Below are positions 19,171-29,761 of a stretch of 64,000 nucleotides of DNA, piece after piece (positions within the stretch are counted from its first letter, which is position 1; each line of letters opens with the position of its first letter). The position numbers were made by a program, and so were the translations under genes. This DNA is from Rosa chinensis (lineage: Eukaryota > Streptophyta > Magnoliopsida > Rosales > Rosaceae). The stretch covers positions 8,208,001 to 8,272,000 of the forward strand of contig NC_037091.1 in assembly GCF_002994745.2 (NCBI RefSeq), given 5' to 3'. Below the pieces are notes generated by a model. The model did not search any database. It was not told the DNA's origin and worked only from the letters and a program-made list of their open reading frames with translations.

Positions 19171-20463
19171 TTAGTCAGAAGATGGAGGTTTATGAGGTGG
19201 CTTGTGAGGGGAAGTTGGAGGCTTCTTTGCAAGAGTACTTGGAGGCTGTTTTAATTTCCGATGTGACGTCTGCGGTGGGTTTTTTGCATCCTCTTCCACA
19301 TTTTCTCCAAGGTGACGATCATGCTGAGGTGGCTTCTCTCCTTTACCCTTTGGTGGCTTGTCTGGGAATTGCTTATGATCTACATCTTTATTATCAAGTG
19401 TGGTTGGTGGCTTGTGCTCTGGGGGTGGCTTCTTTCCTTTGGGAGGTTTACCAGCCAACTCCAAGGAAGAAGACTCCAACAAACGACGTCCTACGTTTTG
19501 TTCATGGGGAGGCTTGTGCTCTGGTGGTGGCTTCTCATGACCCTTGTGAGGTTGATCCCCTGGATTTTCCGGTTTATGCTCTGGTGGTGGCTTTTCTCCC
19601 TTACGAGGTTCATTGTGCTCTCTTGGTGGATCCTCTCCCTTGGTAGGTTTGCCATCACTCTCTAACAAGCGGTGTTCATGAGGTGGTTTGTGCTCTGGTG
19701 GTGGCTTTTCTCCCTTACGAGGCTCATTGTGCTCTCTCGGTGGATTCTCTCCCTTGGTAGGTTTGCCATCACTCTCTAACAAGCGGTGTTCATGAGGTGG
19801 TTTGTGCTCTGGTGGTGCCTTTTCTCCCTTACGAGGCTCATTGTGCTCTCTCGGTGGATTCTCTCCCTTGGTAGGTTTGCCATCACTCTCTAACAAGCGG
19901 TGTTCATGAGGTGGTTTGTGCTTAGGTGGTGGCTTCTCTCCTTTACGAGGTTCATTGTGCTCCTTTGGAGACTTCTCTCCTTTGGAAGGTTTGTCATCAG
20001 TCTCTAACAAGCGGTGTTCATGAGGTGGTTTGTGCTCTGGTGTTGGCTTCCCTCTTTTACATGGCTCATCACAATCACAATCCTTTGGTGGCTTCTCTCC
20101 TTTGCAAGGTTTGCCATCAGTCTCTAACAAGCGATGTTCATGAGGTGGTTTGTGCTCTGGTGGTGGCTTCTCTCCCTTATGAGGCTCGTTATGCTCTTGT
20201 GGCGGTTTCTCTCCCTTAAAAGTTCTTCCATCTGACTCCAACAAACGGTGTTCATGGGGTGGCTTTTTCTCGGGTGGTGGCTTCTCCCCCTTACCCTTAG
20301 GGGGTTGATCATGTGAGGTTGGTGGCTTTTGGAGGTGGGAGATTTCTACAACGGGAGGCTTGTGAACGGGTGGTTTGTGATGATCATGGTGATCAGCAAG
20401 AGTGGAAGCGGTAGTGAAAGCCACCACTCCAATAAGAAATACAAGCAAGTAATTGGAAGACAT
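19171..20463 (-). CDS. Secreted Pro/His/Lys-rich repeat protein, copy 4, cysteine-bearing (430 aa)
   Basis: Most diverged of the four paralogues. Signal peptide 1-23 ends Thr-Leu-Ala before Asp24; the mature N-terminus is HHDHHKPPVHKPPV, close to the PPVxK motif of classic plant PRPs. HRLLE units start at about 72, 110, 150, 188, 226 and 264, followed by GRRLLESSS at 325-333. The unit at 110-149 is unusual: it has four cysteines (120, 129, 131, 135) in KPC...KDCDCDEPCK and is two residues longer than the 38-residue norm. Units 188, 226 and 264 are nearly identical, a sign of recent expansion. All six plain heads keep Arg (HRLLE), unlike copies 1-3. The C-terminus ends HKPPSSD. No intron seen. 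Extracellular location is inferred; function unknown. Confidence 0.88.
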   Translation of the reverse strand: MSSNYLLVFLIGVVAFTTASTLADHHDHHKPPVHKPPVVEISHLQKPPTSHDQPPKGKGEKPPPEKKPPHEHRLLESDGRTFKGEKPPQEHNEPHKGEKPPPEHKPPHEHRLLETDGKPCKGEKPPKDCDCDEPCKRGKPTPEHKPPHEHRLLETDDKPSKGEKSPKEHNEPRKGEKPPPKHKPPHEHRLLESDGKPTKGENPPREHNEPRKGEKAPPEHKPPHEHRLLESDGKPTKGENPPREHNEPRKGEKPPPEHKPPHEHRLLESDGKPTKGEDPPREHNEPRKGEKPPPEHKPENPGDQPHKGHEKPPPEHKPPHEQNVGRRLLESSSLELAGKPPKGKKPPPEHKPPTTLDNKDVDHKQFPDKPPKGKGEKPPQHDRHLGENVEEDAKNPPQTSHRKLKQPPSTLAKKPPTSPHKPPHKPPSSD

Positions 20464-20514
20464 GTTTGAGCTCTTTATGTTTTGGGATGGTTAAACTAGT
20501 AGTAGCGAGTGGCT

Positions 20515-20522
20515 CTTTATAG
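20515..20522 (-). promoter_or_regulatory. TATA box of gene 4
   Basis: The minus strand reads CTATAAAG, 52 bases upstream of the ATG at 20463. Beyond it the shared GTCACGAGTGATGTCATT block is only partly kept (GGCGTCATGCGACTTGTCATTG, near 20542-20563), so regulation may differ from genes 1-3. Confidence 0.65.
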
Positions 20523-20785
20523 TGATTCATGGGGAAACATTGGCGTCATGCGACTTGTCATTGTGCATTTGGAGATTTTGTACAATCCAGTGCTTCGGCG
20601 CTATTTCATATTCTTTAATTTATTTTTTGTGTTTAGCAATTTACAAATGATCAATCGAGTTGAAAAGGTTGACGACTGAATTGTTCATATCCAGCTACAT
20701 GTACACTGTTAGTAACCTGGGATACTCACTGATTATATGTAACCGCTCTTGTGGCCGGAGAAATCATAGGAAACAATTTAACTAT

Positions 20786-21389
20786 GGGTGCGGCTATTGT
20801 CACTCTACTAACTACTTTATTCACCCTACATTCTCTTCTCATCCTTCATATATTTTTTTAATTTCAAGTTTACTTTGTTCACCCATTTGCAATATCCAAA
20901 ATACTTTTTTTTTTTCAATGTCGGGTTCTACTCGAATTCATTTTCTATTTGTCTTTTTTTTCTTATCTCTCTCAATTCCAATGTAATACTCTACCAAATG
21001 AATCAAAAACTTGTAACTTTTAGTTATGCGATCATGTATGAAGAAACATGAAAACAAAAAAACGATTACTTCATGTTCAAGCTCCAAATAGGTGTTTTCA
21101 GGCTCCATTAGCTTTAATATGATATATTTTTTAGGCATAAAAGTCGTTAACACAACATGAGAATGATTGAAGATGATGATTGCTAAAAATAAAAGCGTTA
21201 AGGTTTAACGATGAGTTAAGAGATTAAGAATGAAGTTTAAGTGTGTTATATATAGTGTAATAATAAGAAATTTTTTTACTAGAATATTGTCCTTAATTGT
21301 AATTTTATATTAGGATATTTTAATCTTTTAATAAAGTAGAAACTTGTAGGGTGAACAAAATAGTTAGTAGGGTAGCAATAACCGCACCA
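20786..21389. mobile_element. MULE-like MITE
   Basis: Inverted ends of about 50 bases: GGTGCGGCTATTG...ACTAACTA...TTCACCCTACA on the left, with its counterpart (TGTAGGGTGAACAAAATAG...) ending at 21389. The 9-base flanks TTTAACTAT (20777-20785) and TTTTACTAT (21390-21398) differ at one base. The interior is AT-rich and non-coding. Confidence 0.7.
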
Positions 21390-21445
21390 TTTTACTATTT
21401 GCAAAAGCAATGTGAACTTAAATTCATTATCTACATTTATAACAC

Positions 21446-21749
21446 GTTTAGTTACTTGGAATGAAAAATAATCATGAATCAGAGACAACTGGAATGGGAG
21501 AATAAATGAATCGGTATTGATTCCAGAGGATTTGATTTCTAAACTCATCTCCCCCTTTCGTAATCAAATTCTTGAGTATTCAGGAATCGATTCTTGATAA
21601 AGAGGTGAGACGTACACTCATTCAAATTCCATCATGTATTAGTAAACGCATAAATATTTTTACTCGGAATCATTCCGATTCCTTTATATATTGGTAAACT
21701 CAGAAATATTTTTAGCCTATAAATATTTCCTTCCATTCCAAGTAAGCAC
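21446..21749. mobile_element. MITE with TTACTTGGAATG ends
   Basis: TTACTTGGAATG at 21452-21463 is matched by CATTCCAAGTAA at 21734-21745. Subterminal GAATCGATTC/GGAATC motifs repeat inside. The superfamily was not determined. Confidence 0.5.
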
Positions 21750-22819
21750 TCATTCTCGCATATATAGATAGATTTTATATGTCCATAGTATTAGCTTGAT
21801 TCTAGTACCTGATACTCTAATAGTGTGTTGGGTGGAAAGATGCATGAACGATGATATCATTTGCAATAATGCCGTGGGTAGCCCACAACGGTGTTTCTCC
21901 TTTTCCCACTGGGCTGATGACTTGTATTTCACTGCTAAAGTTAGCGTAAAAAGGAACATTAAGAAAGTTGTTTACTAAATCGATTATGGGGTTTGTACCA
22001 TATCCATATCCATAAGATGAACATTATAAAGAATATTGTATCTTGATTTCGACACTTCTGATCTACAGTCGAGTCTCGAAATTCAGCTCAAACAATGTTC
22101 TAGAGTGTAATAGAAATCGGAGCAATAGGAAATTCACCTACAGTATCCTATGGCAGCTAAATCAAGCGTCTTAGAACTTATAATGGACGAGCATATATCT
22201 GGGTTACTCAAAATTCCGTTACCGGAATGTTTATATAGTCGGTGATGACTGTGTGAAAGCATGAGAGGACTTGCATTATTGCACGATCACCAATCATGTG
22301 GCTGATTTCGCTACAGACTTCTTCATTTTTGCCATTTTCCATTTCAACTCGTCTTCTCTGTCCGTCATGTACGATAGGTATTAAACTTTACCCCATGAAT
22401 GAATGCCACTGTAAATAACTATATTCCCTTACGTGGCATGCACTTTGCAGCGGGTAGGGTTTGTACTCTATATCTCCACTACAATATTTAGATGCTTACA
22501 GGCGCTGCCGACTTCTTTTACTTTCAGTAATTAATCTTCTTCGGGTAGAGCCGTAGAGCCCTAAGAATCTAAGATCATGGTTAATTCAGAAATGCCCCGG
22601 TCCCAAAATTTGACTAAAGCATTATCACTGGCTGAATTAGATTTCAAATAGCACAAGTGAGAAATCTACAAAAATAAAAAGATAACAAGAATACCAACTA
22701 AATCATGTAAAGTACTCCAAATAGTGCTCACAACCTTTTCTTAAACAACATACAGTGAAAAAGAAAATTGTACTCTTCAATACTCGCTTCACAATCTCTT
22801 GAATAGAAATCTAAAGTGA
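21750..22819. other. Intergenic, no gene seen
   Basis: Mixed sequence without a convincing frame. A 44-base segment (22589-22632) is shared in opposite orientation with 49000-49043. Confidence 0.35.
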
Positions 22820-23300
22820 CACAGTAAGACAACCAAAGATGTTAAGCGACCTGAAAAGAAACTCTTCTCTTCTGAAAAGAAAAAAAAAAAATCTCTTCTC
22901 TTCTGAAATTAGAACTACCCGATTGGTCATGCTAAACAAAACCTCTATAAACAACAAATCGAACTTGTTGCACAATTCCTTCTCTTGTCATCCCACAACT
23001 CCAGCTGTCGCTGCTATAGAGAAAGACTGACACTCTCCATCTCTCCCTTCTCTCACTCTCTCCCCCTCTCTCCCCTGTGTTTCTTCTTTCATTCCCTTTC
23101 GTTTCTCTTCGTCCCCCTCTCCCCTCTTTTTTTTTTTCCCCTTCCTCTGTCCCCTTCTCTCTTCTTTTCCCTGTCGGCAAACCCAAATCATTTGCTCTTA
23201 TCTCTCCAAAAAGTGAAACCAAATGAAAGTAACTGAAAAATAAAGAAAATATTAATAAAAGAAATAAATATATATACAACCCTCAAAACAATTTTGGTAA

Positions 23301-23342
<42 letters not shown>

Positions 23343-23700
23343 ACAGAAAATTAGTTATCAAAATAACATGACAACAATTAAGAACAAAATGTTTTAAAAA
23401 GTCTAACACAAAGATAATAATCCCGTTAAGCTTCATACTCGGAGGCGGGATATCACATTCTCCCCACTTTATAAAAATTTCAGCCCGAAATTTGCAAAAC
23501 CTAAGTCACCTCATGATAAGTCTTTCTCTATGGCTGCATCAGTTGGAGTTGTGGGATGACAAGATAAGGAATTGTGCAGCTAGTTCGATTTGTTATTTAT
23601 GGAGGTTTTGTTTAGCATGACCAATCAGGTAATTCTAATTTAAGAAGAGAAGAGTTTCTTTTCAGGTTGCTTAGCATCTTTGGTTGTCTTACTATGTGAG
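22820..23700. mobile_element. Inverted-repeat element with about 190-bp arms
   Basis: The left arm (22820-about 23033) and the reverse complement of the right arm (about 23515-23700) match closely: GTAAGACAACCAAAGATG, GATTGGTCATGCTAAACAAA, CATCCCACAACTCCA. The left arm has an extra A-rich duplicated CTCTTCTCTTCTG patch. The outer flanks share AGTGACA (22815-22821; 23699-23705), possibly a duplication. The interior holds a CT-rich tract (23030-23170) and a TA microsatellite (about 23305-23340). No transposase is encoded. Confidence 0.65.
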
Positions 23701-23817
23701 TGACAATTCTTTCTTGCGTTATGTTTTATTTATGATTTTCCTTGACTGATTTCTACCTTGTTAAATTGAGATGTTGGTGTTGTTTAATGAGTGATTTCGT
23801 ACCTAGAAATATTACTT

Positions 23818-24035
23818 TGTTCAAGGAAAACCTAATTTGTGTTTAGCCCAAACTCTAGGTTACTTGACCTAGTGGTAATAGGATTTAATTAGAAGGATCT
23901 AGAATCCTATTCAATGTAGAATTACTTTCCTTGTATGATTGAGATTCTATGCATTGTAATCCTCTATATAAAGAGGCCCCTATTATCAATGAGAACAGAC
24001 AGCAAATTCCTCCCAAATTCAGTTTCTCTAAAACA
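23818..24035 (+). repeat. 5' LTR of Copia 1
   Basis: Starts TGTTCAAGGAAAACC and ends TCTCTAAAACA. A TATA box (CTATATAAAGAGG, about 23965-23977) lies where the LTR promoter is expected. Confidence 0.95.
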
Positions 24036-24050
24036 CGTTATCAGCACGAG
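24036..24050 (+). other. Putative primer-binding site of Copia 1
   Basis: The sequence just inside the LTR is CGTTATCAGCACGAG, not the common TGGTATCAGAGC that pairs with initiator tRNA-Met. The same motif follows the 5' LTR of Copia 2 (35093-35106). It resembles the complement of a tRNA-Ile anticodon-arm sequence, which would imply an internal or half-tRNA primer; that match is from memory and unverified. Confidence 0.5.
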
Positions 24051-24324
24051 CCCTAACCCTGAAACCTAATATTCGTAGCCTCCAAACCCCCGAAACCTCC
24101 GCCTCCCACCTTGAAGCTCTCACCCCCAGGAACCCAGAACCGGCGACGAAGACCCCAGAACCGGCCGGGAAATATCCGAACCGGCCCCCGGAAATATCCA
24201 TACCCTCTCTCTTCGGTTCGGAGCCTTCCTCCCTGTTAACTGCCACCAAAATTCACCAGCAGCTGCAGCAGCACCTCAAATCACCGGAGACAAAAAATCA
24301 TGATCGGAACCGGCCTAGAACCCC

Positions 24325-24729
24325 GTGAACCGGCCGCCTGAATCACTGGAGCCGCTGAACCGGCAGAAAGAAAAAAAAAGAGAAGAACCTGCGAAGCCCA
24401 AGCCCGCATGCAGCCCAAGCCAACCTGCAGCCCAAGCCCGCCAGCAGGCCCAGCGAAGCCCTAGTGAAGAAGCCGAGCCGCCGAGCCGCCTAGCTGCCGA
24501 GCCGCCAAGCCTCAAACTACCTGCCACGTCAGCGCCCAGTCAGCCCTACCACGTCAGCACCCGGTCAACGACCGGTCAACATTTTTCTGGCCACTTTCCG
24601 GCAACTTTTCCGGCCGACTTCCGGCGACTTTTCCGGCCAACTTCCGGCGACTTTTCCGGCCAACTTCCGGCGACTTTTCCGGTCAGCTACAGTACTTTCC
24701 GCGCGACGCTTTTTCCGACCATCTTTTAA
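24325..24729 (+). CDS. Leader open frame in Copia 1, Pro/Ala-rich, doubtful
   Basis: A 134-codon open frame between the 5' LTR and gag. The first half is rich in Pro, Ala, Lys and Ser; the second half reflects short tandem CCGGCGACTTTTCCGG-type repeats (24590-24680). No domain is recognised. It may be a structured GC-rich leader RNA, a captured fragment or a chance frame. The leader just before gag ends in TTTTTCAGG, like a splice acceptor, so part of it could be an intron. Confidence 0.25.
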   Translation: MNRPPESLEPLNRQKEKKREEPAKPKPACSPSQPAAQARQQAQRSPSEEAEPPSRLAAEPPSLKLPATSAPSQPYHVSTRSTTGQHFSGHFPATFPADFRRLFRPTSGDFSGQLPATFPVSYSTFRATLFPTIF

Positions 24730-25113
24730 GGTAATTTTTTCTAAAAGTTCCCGTTTTTGTGAAGTTTTTCAATTTCTTCTTCTTTTCTCGGGGACTTCCA
24801 AAATCCCTTCTTCTACCCCCCTTTCTCTACATTGGGGAGACCAAAAGCCGAACTGCGGGGGTTCGCGCTCACTCCAAGCTTGGAGCTTGTAGAGTCCTCC
24901 AAACTTAGAGTTTGTTGAGTAGAAAACGATCGACCACATATATCGTTGTTTCGATCTAAATCCAAAATCCCTCTTGGAATCGGATTTTCTTAGAAGCGAC
25001 TACGCTCAGAAAATTCCTAATTTCTTGGAAGCGACTACGCTCAGAGATTTAATAGTTTTTCGTGGTAGCATTTTCGCTCCGAAACTAACCCTAATCTTGT
25101 GTTGTTTTTCAGG

Positions 25114-26202
25114 ATGAGTAACCTGAACAAGTTGAACTTCGTTCCACTAGAAACAACTGGCGCAGGATACCATAGGTGGGTCCGAGATGTGCGCCAACAT
25201 CTTAAGGCTGATGGACTTCTGGGAGCCATCCAAGAGCCTGGTCAGAACGTGCTCTCCATTGAGCAAGCTACTGCTTTTGAAGCAAAACAAGCTAAAGCCA
25301 TAATTCTCATGACAAGGCACATGAATGACGCGCTCCAAAATGAATACCTCAATGAGGAAGACCCAAGAAAGCTATGGGTAGAACTTGAGCAGCGATTTGG
25401 CAACGTTCGTGACTCCCTGCTTCCTGACTTAGAAGTGTGATGGCATAGCCTCCGCTTTTGTGATTTCAAGTCTGTGCTTGATTATAACTCGGAAGCTCTT
25501 CGTATCAAGTCTCTGATGGAGTTTTGTGGCCAAGCCATAACTGATACGATGTTGATCGAGAAGACTCTCTCTACCTTCCCCGTCTCTGCACTGATGATTT
25601 CAAAGAATTATCGGATTGATGTAAATGCAGGACGTATCACAAGGTTTCATGAGCTCATTGGCTCCATGAACGTAGCTGAAAAGCACGACAATATCCTTGT
25701 GAAGAACTATAATGCTAGACCCGTGGGAACTAAGCCTATTCAGGAGTCTAACTATAGTCGCGCCCCTAATGGAGGACGTAAGGAGCGAAACCCTAAGGAT
25801 AGGGACAATTCTGGACGTTCTGGTCCATATGTTCGCTCTAAAGAGGAAGGAAATCGCCAAGAGAGGCGTGCACGGAACCGTGGAGGTCAACGTGTGAAGA
25901 GAGAGAGAGGCGGAGCCTCCGACCATGGTGGTAACGCCACCAAGAGGATAGGTTGTCCAAATCGCGCCCCAATGGCGCCTCGATCAAGGGAGCCTGACCA
26001 TAATGATGTTTGTTTTCGATGTGGATCAACTGAACATTGGGCCAAATCATGTACCGCACCCCAGAATGTTGCAAACGCATACAAAACGTATCGTGAAGCA
26101 AGGGAAGCGAATTACATGGCACAAGAAGATCAAGATGGCGATCTAGATCTAAGGGTGGAAGACTACAAGGATCAAGACCCAGAAACTGGCGATTTTGATT
26201 AA
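25114..26202 (+). pseudogene. Copia 1 gag, one in-frame stop
   Basis: Capsid/nucleocapsid polyprotein of the element. Reading starts MSNLNKLNFVPL at 25114, just after a CAGG; the N-terminal part fits the plant Copia gag fold (GYHRWVRDVRQHL, RKLWVELEQRF). A TGA at 25438-25440 breaks the frame, which then continues in the same phase to 26202. The C-terminal half is basic and Arg/Gly-rich and contains one CCHC zinc knuckle, CFRCGSTEHWAKSC, followed by an acidic tail (QDGDLDLRVEDYKDQDPE). Full-length apart from the stop, so translation would be truncated unless the stop is bypassed. Confidence 0.88.
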
Positions 26203-26339
26203 GTCTTTTTATTTTCCAAGAGTTGTAGGCGATTGCCATATTACTTTTTATTGGATTAGATTTTCTTTGATCATAGAAACAATGATGTATTCCGTTGGCT
26301 TATGAATAAAATTTCGAGTTCTTTTCATTATGACTCAAT

Positions 26340-29300
26340 TTTGATTCTGAGCATATGACTTTGTGACTACGATGGCTGGGCCATCAGTATTAATTCAAGG
26401 ACATGGAATAGCCCAAGTTCCACTTGCCAAATGGCACCTTGATTACAGTTGTCACAGAAACTCTCTACGCTCTTGGGGCAAATAGTACCCTATGAATAGC
26501 CAACGAATTCCATGCGAAAATGCATGTAGAGAACGGAAATGAGTTCCTTTGCATTACCTCTAATGATTGCGAACAAAGACGCATCTTAGAGAAGTTTATG
26601 TGTCGCTCTAGTGGACTTTATGTCACTATTCGAGCTATTAAATCCAATAAAGTTATGAGAGAAGATCTCTTGGACTTAGACACATATTGGCTTTGTCACG
26701 ACAGGATAGGTCATCCTGGTCATGATATGATGATCCGTCTACAAAAAGACTTCACACGGACATCTTTTACTAAGCCTGTTCCTTAGGGAAATTAGGACTG
26801 AGACCGTCCTATGCAAAGGATATGACATTACTCATTCTGTTCTTACAAAGAATCCGTAGGGATTTTGTGGATTGATTCAACCAACTTGCGGACGTTTAAA
26901 TATCTCATGATGTTGGTTGACACGCAAACACACTGGTCACGTGTTGTGCCATTGTCAACTTGTAATGCTGCTTATGCTACACTCCTAGCACATATCATAC
27001 AACAACGGGCTCACTCCCCGAATCATCCTATTTAGTCAACTGGATTTGACTATGCTAGAGAGTTTACATCGAAGACTTTCGATGGTTATTGCATTGGGAC
27101 TAATGTTGGACATTATATTCCCCTGAACACACCCAAATGGTCTCACGGAAACGACTACGATGGTAGTCTAAACATTGGTAATGCGCACCAATCTTCTTAC
27201 ATCCGCTTGGGGTGATGCAATATCGCATGCAGCTATGCTAATTCGTCTACGACCTAATGCCACTCAATGTACCTCTGCGTTACAGCTAGTGACTGGGTAC
27301 ACGTCTTTTGTACTTACGCACATTTGAGTGAGCCATTTTTGTGCCAATTGCGCCGCCACAGAGCTCTATGATGGGTCCTTACAGACGAATGGGCAACTAC
27401 GTTGGATTTGAGACTTCCAACAATCGTCCGCCACTTAAATGCCCTTGCTAGGTGATCTCCTTACCGCTAGATTTGCGGATGTCACTTTGATGAGACAGTC
27501 TTCCCGTCGTTAGGGGGAGATAAGAACACGAATGTTCAACAGGAACGACAGGAATTGTCGTAGTCTGTCCCCACTATGTCTCATCTTGATCCCTATTAAA
27601 GTGACGAGATCACACAATTATGCTGCAAACATGCCTGCAAGGAAGGACGTCCCTACGAGAGGACGTAAGCGCCACCCTACACGGAGGTAGGCATGGCGCC
27701 AATGCCAAAGAGAGTGGCACTCTGGCGTTACAGGACATGGCCCCAGATAGGAAGCGTGGGAGGCCCGTGGGTTCGAAGGATACTTTGGCACATTCCAATC
27801 CTTTAATCATCAAGACTCAAAATCTGTCTCATGAGTATCTTCCGGGTTATGGTTATCGTTGGGGGACGCCTCAACTTCAAACCCTATTCCTGAGAATATA
27901 GAGCTCTATGAAACTTACACTAGTGTACATGAGACGTGGGATAGAAACTTCATCATAATTGATGATGTAGTTACGCATTTTGTTGCGCATGAGTTTGCTG
28001 AGTCCGATGATATCGAACCACGCTCCGTTGATGAATGAATGCCAATGTAGAGAGTTTTTGGCCTAAATGGAAAGATGCGATCCAGGTTAAGATGGATTCT
28101 CTAACGAAGAGGAAGGTTTTCGAGCTAGAGATGCCAACACCTCCTAACATAAAACCTGTTGACTAATGGGTCTTCGTTAGAAAGCGTAGTGAGAAAAAGA
28201 GATGGAAATCTCGCCTTATGGCGCAAGGCTTCTCACAAAACGCCCTGGAATCGACTACGATGAGACATATTCTCTCGTAGTGGATGTCATTGCACTCCAC
28301 TACCCTGTCAGTTTGGTAGTTTCCGAATAACTGAACATGCAGCTTACAAATGTGGTCACTACGTATCTCTATAGGGATCTAGATACGGAATATACATGAA
28401 GGTTCATGGTGAACTTCATTTACCCAAGTCAAGTGGCTCTGGACCATGGAGCGCGTTTACAAAGAGGTTGAAACGCTCACTAAAGTGACTACTTGATTGG
28501 GAAGGGATATGCCCACGCGTTTCTATGACAAGTTTCAGATTCTATCGCGGTTCATGTTGGACATGATCTTCATTAGAAGCCCTTAAAGAGTTAAGGGAAA
28601 CCGCTGAACACTTGAAATCTGAGTTTGAGATGAAGGATTTTTGGGAGAACACGATTATGTCTCGGTTTGGAACTTGAGCATCGTGTCGATAGATGCTTAG
28701 GCATTTTTGATAAGGTCAAGCCTTCAAGCACCCCCATGATCGTCCGTAGTCTTGATCCTGAAAAGGATCCTCTTCGTCGAAAGGATGATGACGAAGATGT
28801 GCTAGAGGCAAAAGTGCCTTACTTAGTACAATAGGCGCATTATTGTACTTATCTCAATGCACAAGACCGGACATCTCATATGTTGTGAACTTGTTAGCTA
28901 AGATATAGCTCTGCGCCAACGCAACGCCATTGGATTGGTGTAAAAGATATCTTTCGATACTTGAGATGTACGATTGATATGGGCTTGTTCTATCCCTATA
29001 CGAAGAGATGATGGATTCAGACCCATCATACACCAGAAACGCCGCCAACGCTGGCCTGCGTTCTCTATCCCCATTCCAAAACGACATGTGTTTTGGAAGG
29101 TTTTGCTGATGTTGGGTATCTGTCTGACCCACACAATGGTCATTCCCAATCCAGTTAAATGTTCACCATGGGAAAAGACCGTGACATCTTGGAGGTCTAC
29201 ATAATAGACCCTAGTCGCTATATCTTTGAACAATGCAGAGATTATTGCTCTTCACGAAGTGGTTCGTGAATGTGTATGGATTGGATCCATAATTACGCAT

Positions 29301-29570
29301 GTTCGAACAATTGTGGTTTGAAGTCTACCACGGATGAGCCTATGAGCATTTAGGATAATGCTACTTGTTTTGAACAAATGAGGCAAGGCTACATCAATAG
29401 TGATAACACCAAGCATAATCAGCAACAACAGACACTCCTCGAGATCAAAGTGAACTAGGTTCGATCTGAGGACAGTGAGGCAGACTTGTTTACTAAGTCA
29501 TTGCCCAATACCACGTTCGAGAAACATGTGGCAAGAATTGGCTTGTGGAAATTATCTGAACTCCCATGAT
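26340..29570 (+). pseudogene. Copia 1 pol remnants
   Basis: Fragments in several frames follow the Copia order. A GAG-pre-integrase stretch lies at 26520-26786 (HDRIGHPGHDMM). Then come decayed integrase sequence ending near 27470-27525 (ADCHFDETVFPSLGGD when read across shifts), an RT start near 28055-28235 (WPKWKDAIQVKMDSLTK, RWKSRLMAQGF), and the RNase H end near 29470-29570 (ADLFTKSLPNTTFEKH). Many stops and shifts make it non-functional. Confidence 0.8.
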
Positions 29571-29761
29571 CATAGTCATCAGGGGGAGGTGCAGACATCA
29601 GGGGGAGATGTCTACATGTTCGTCTCGAATCGTGAAGGGTGTGTTGTGCTCTTTTTCCCCTTCGACCGAGGTTATTTTTGTCCCATTGGGTTTTTGTTAC
29701 TCGGCAAGGTTTTTAACGAGGCAACGAGAGAAGCACCGCGTTTGGGCAACACAAAGGGGAG

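Noticed and set aside
22985..23236. Ser/Pro/Leu-rich or Lys/Glu-rich protein on either strand
   Set aside because: Both are translations of the CT-rich tract inside the inverted-repeat element.
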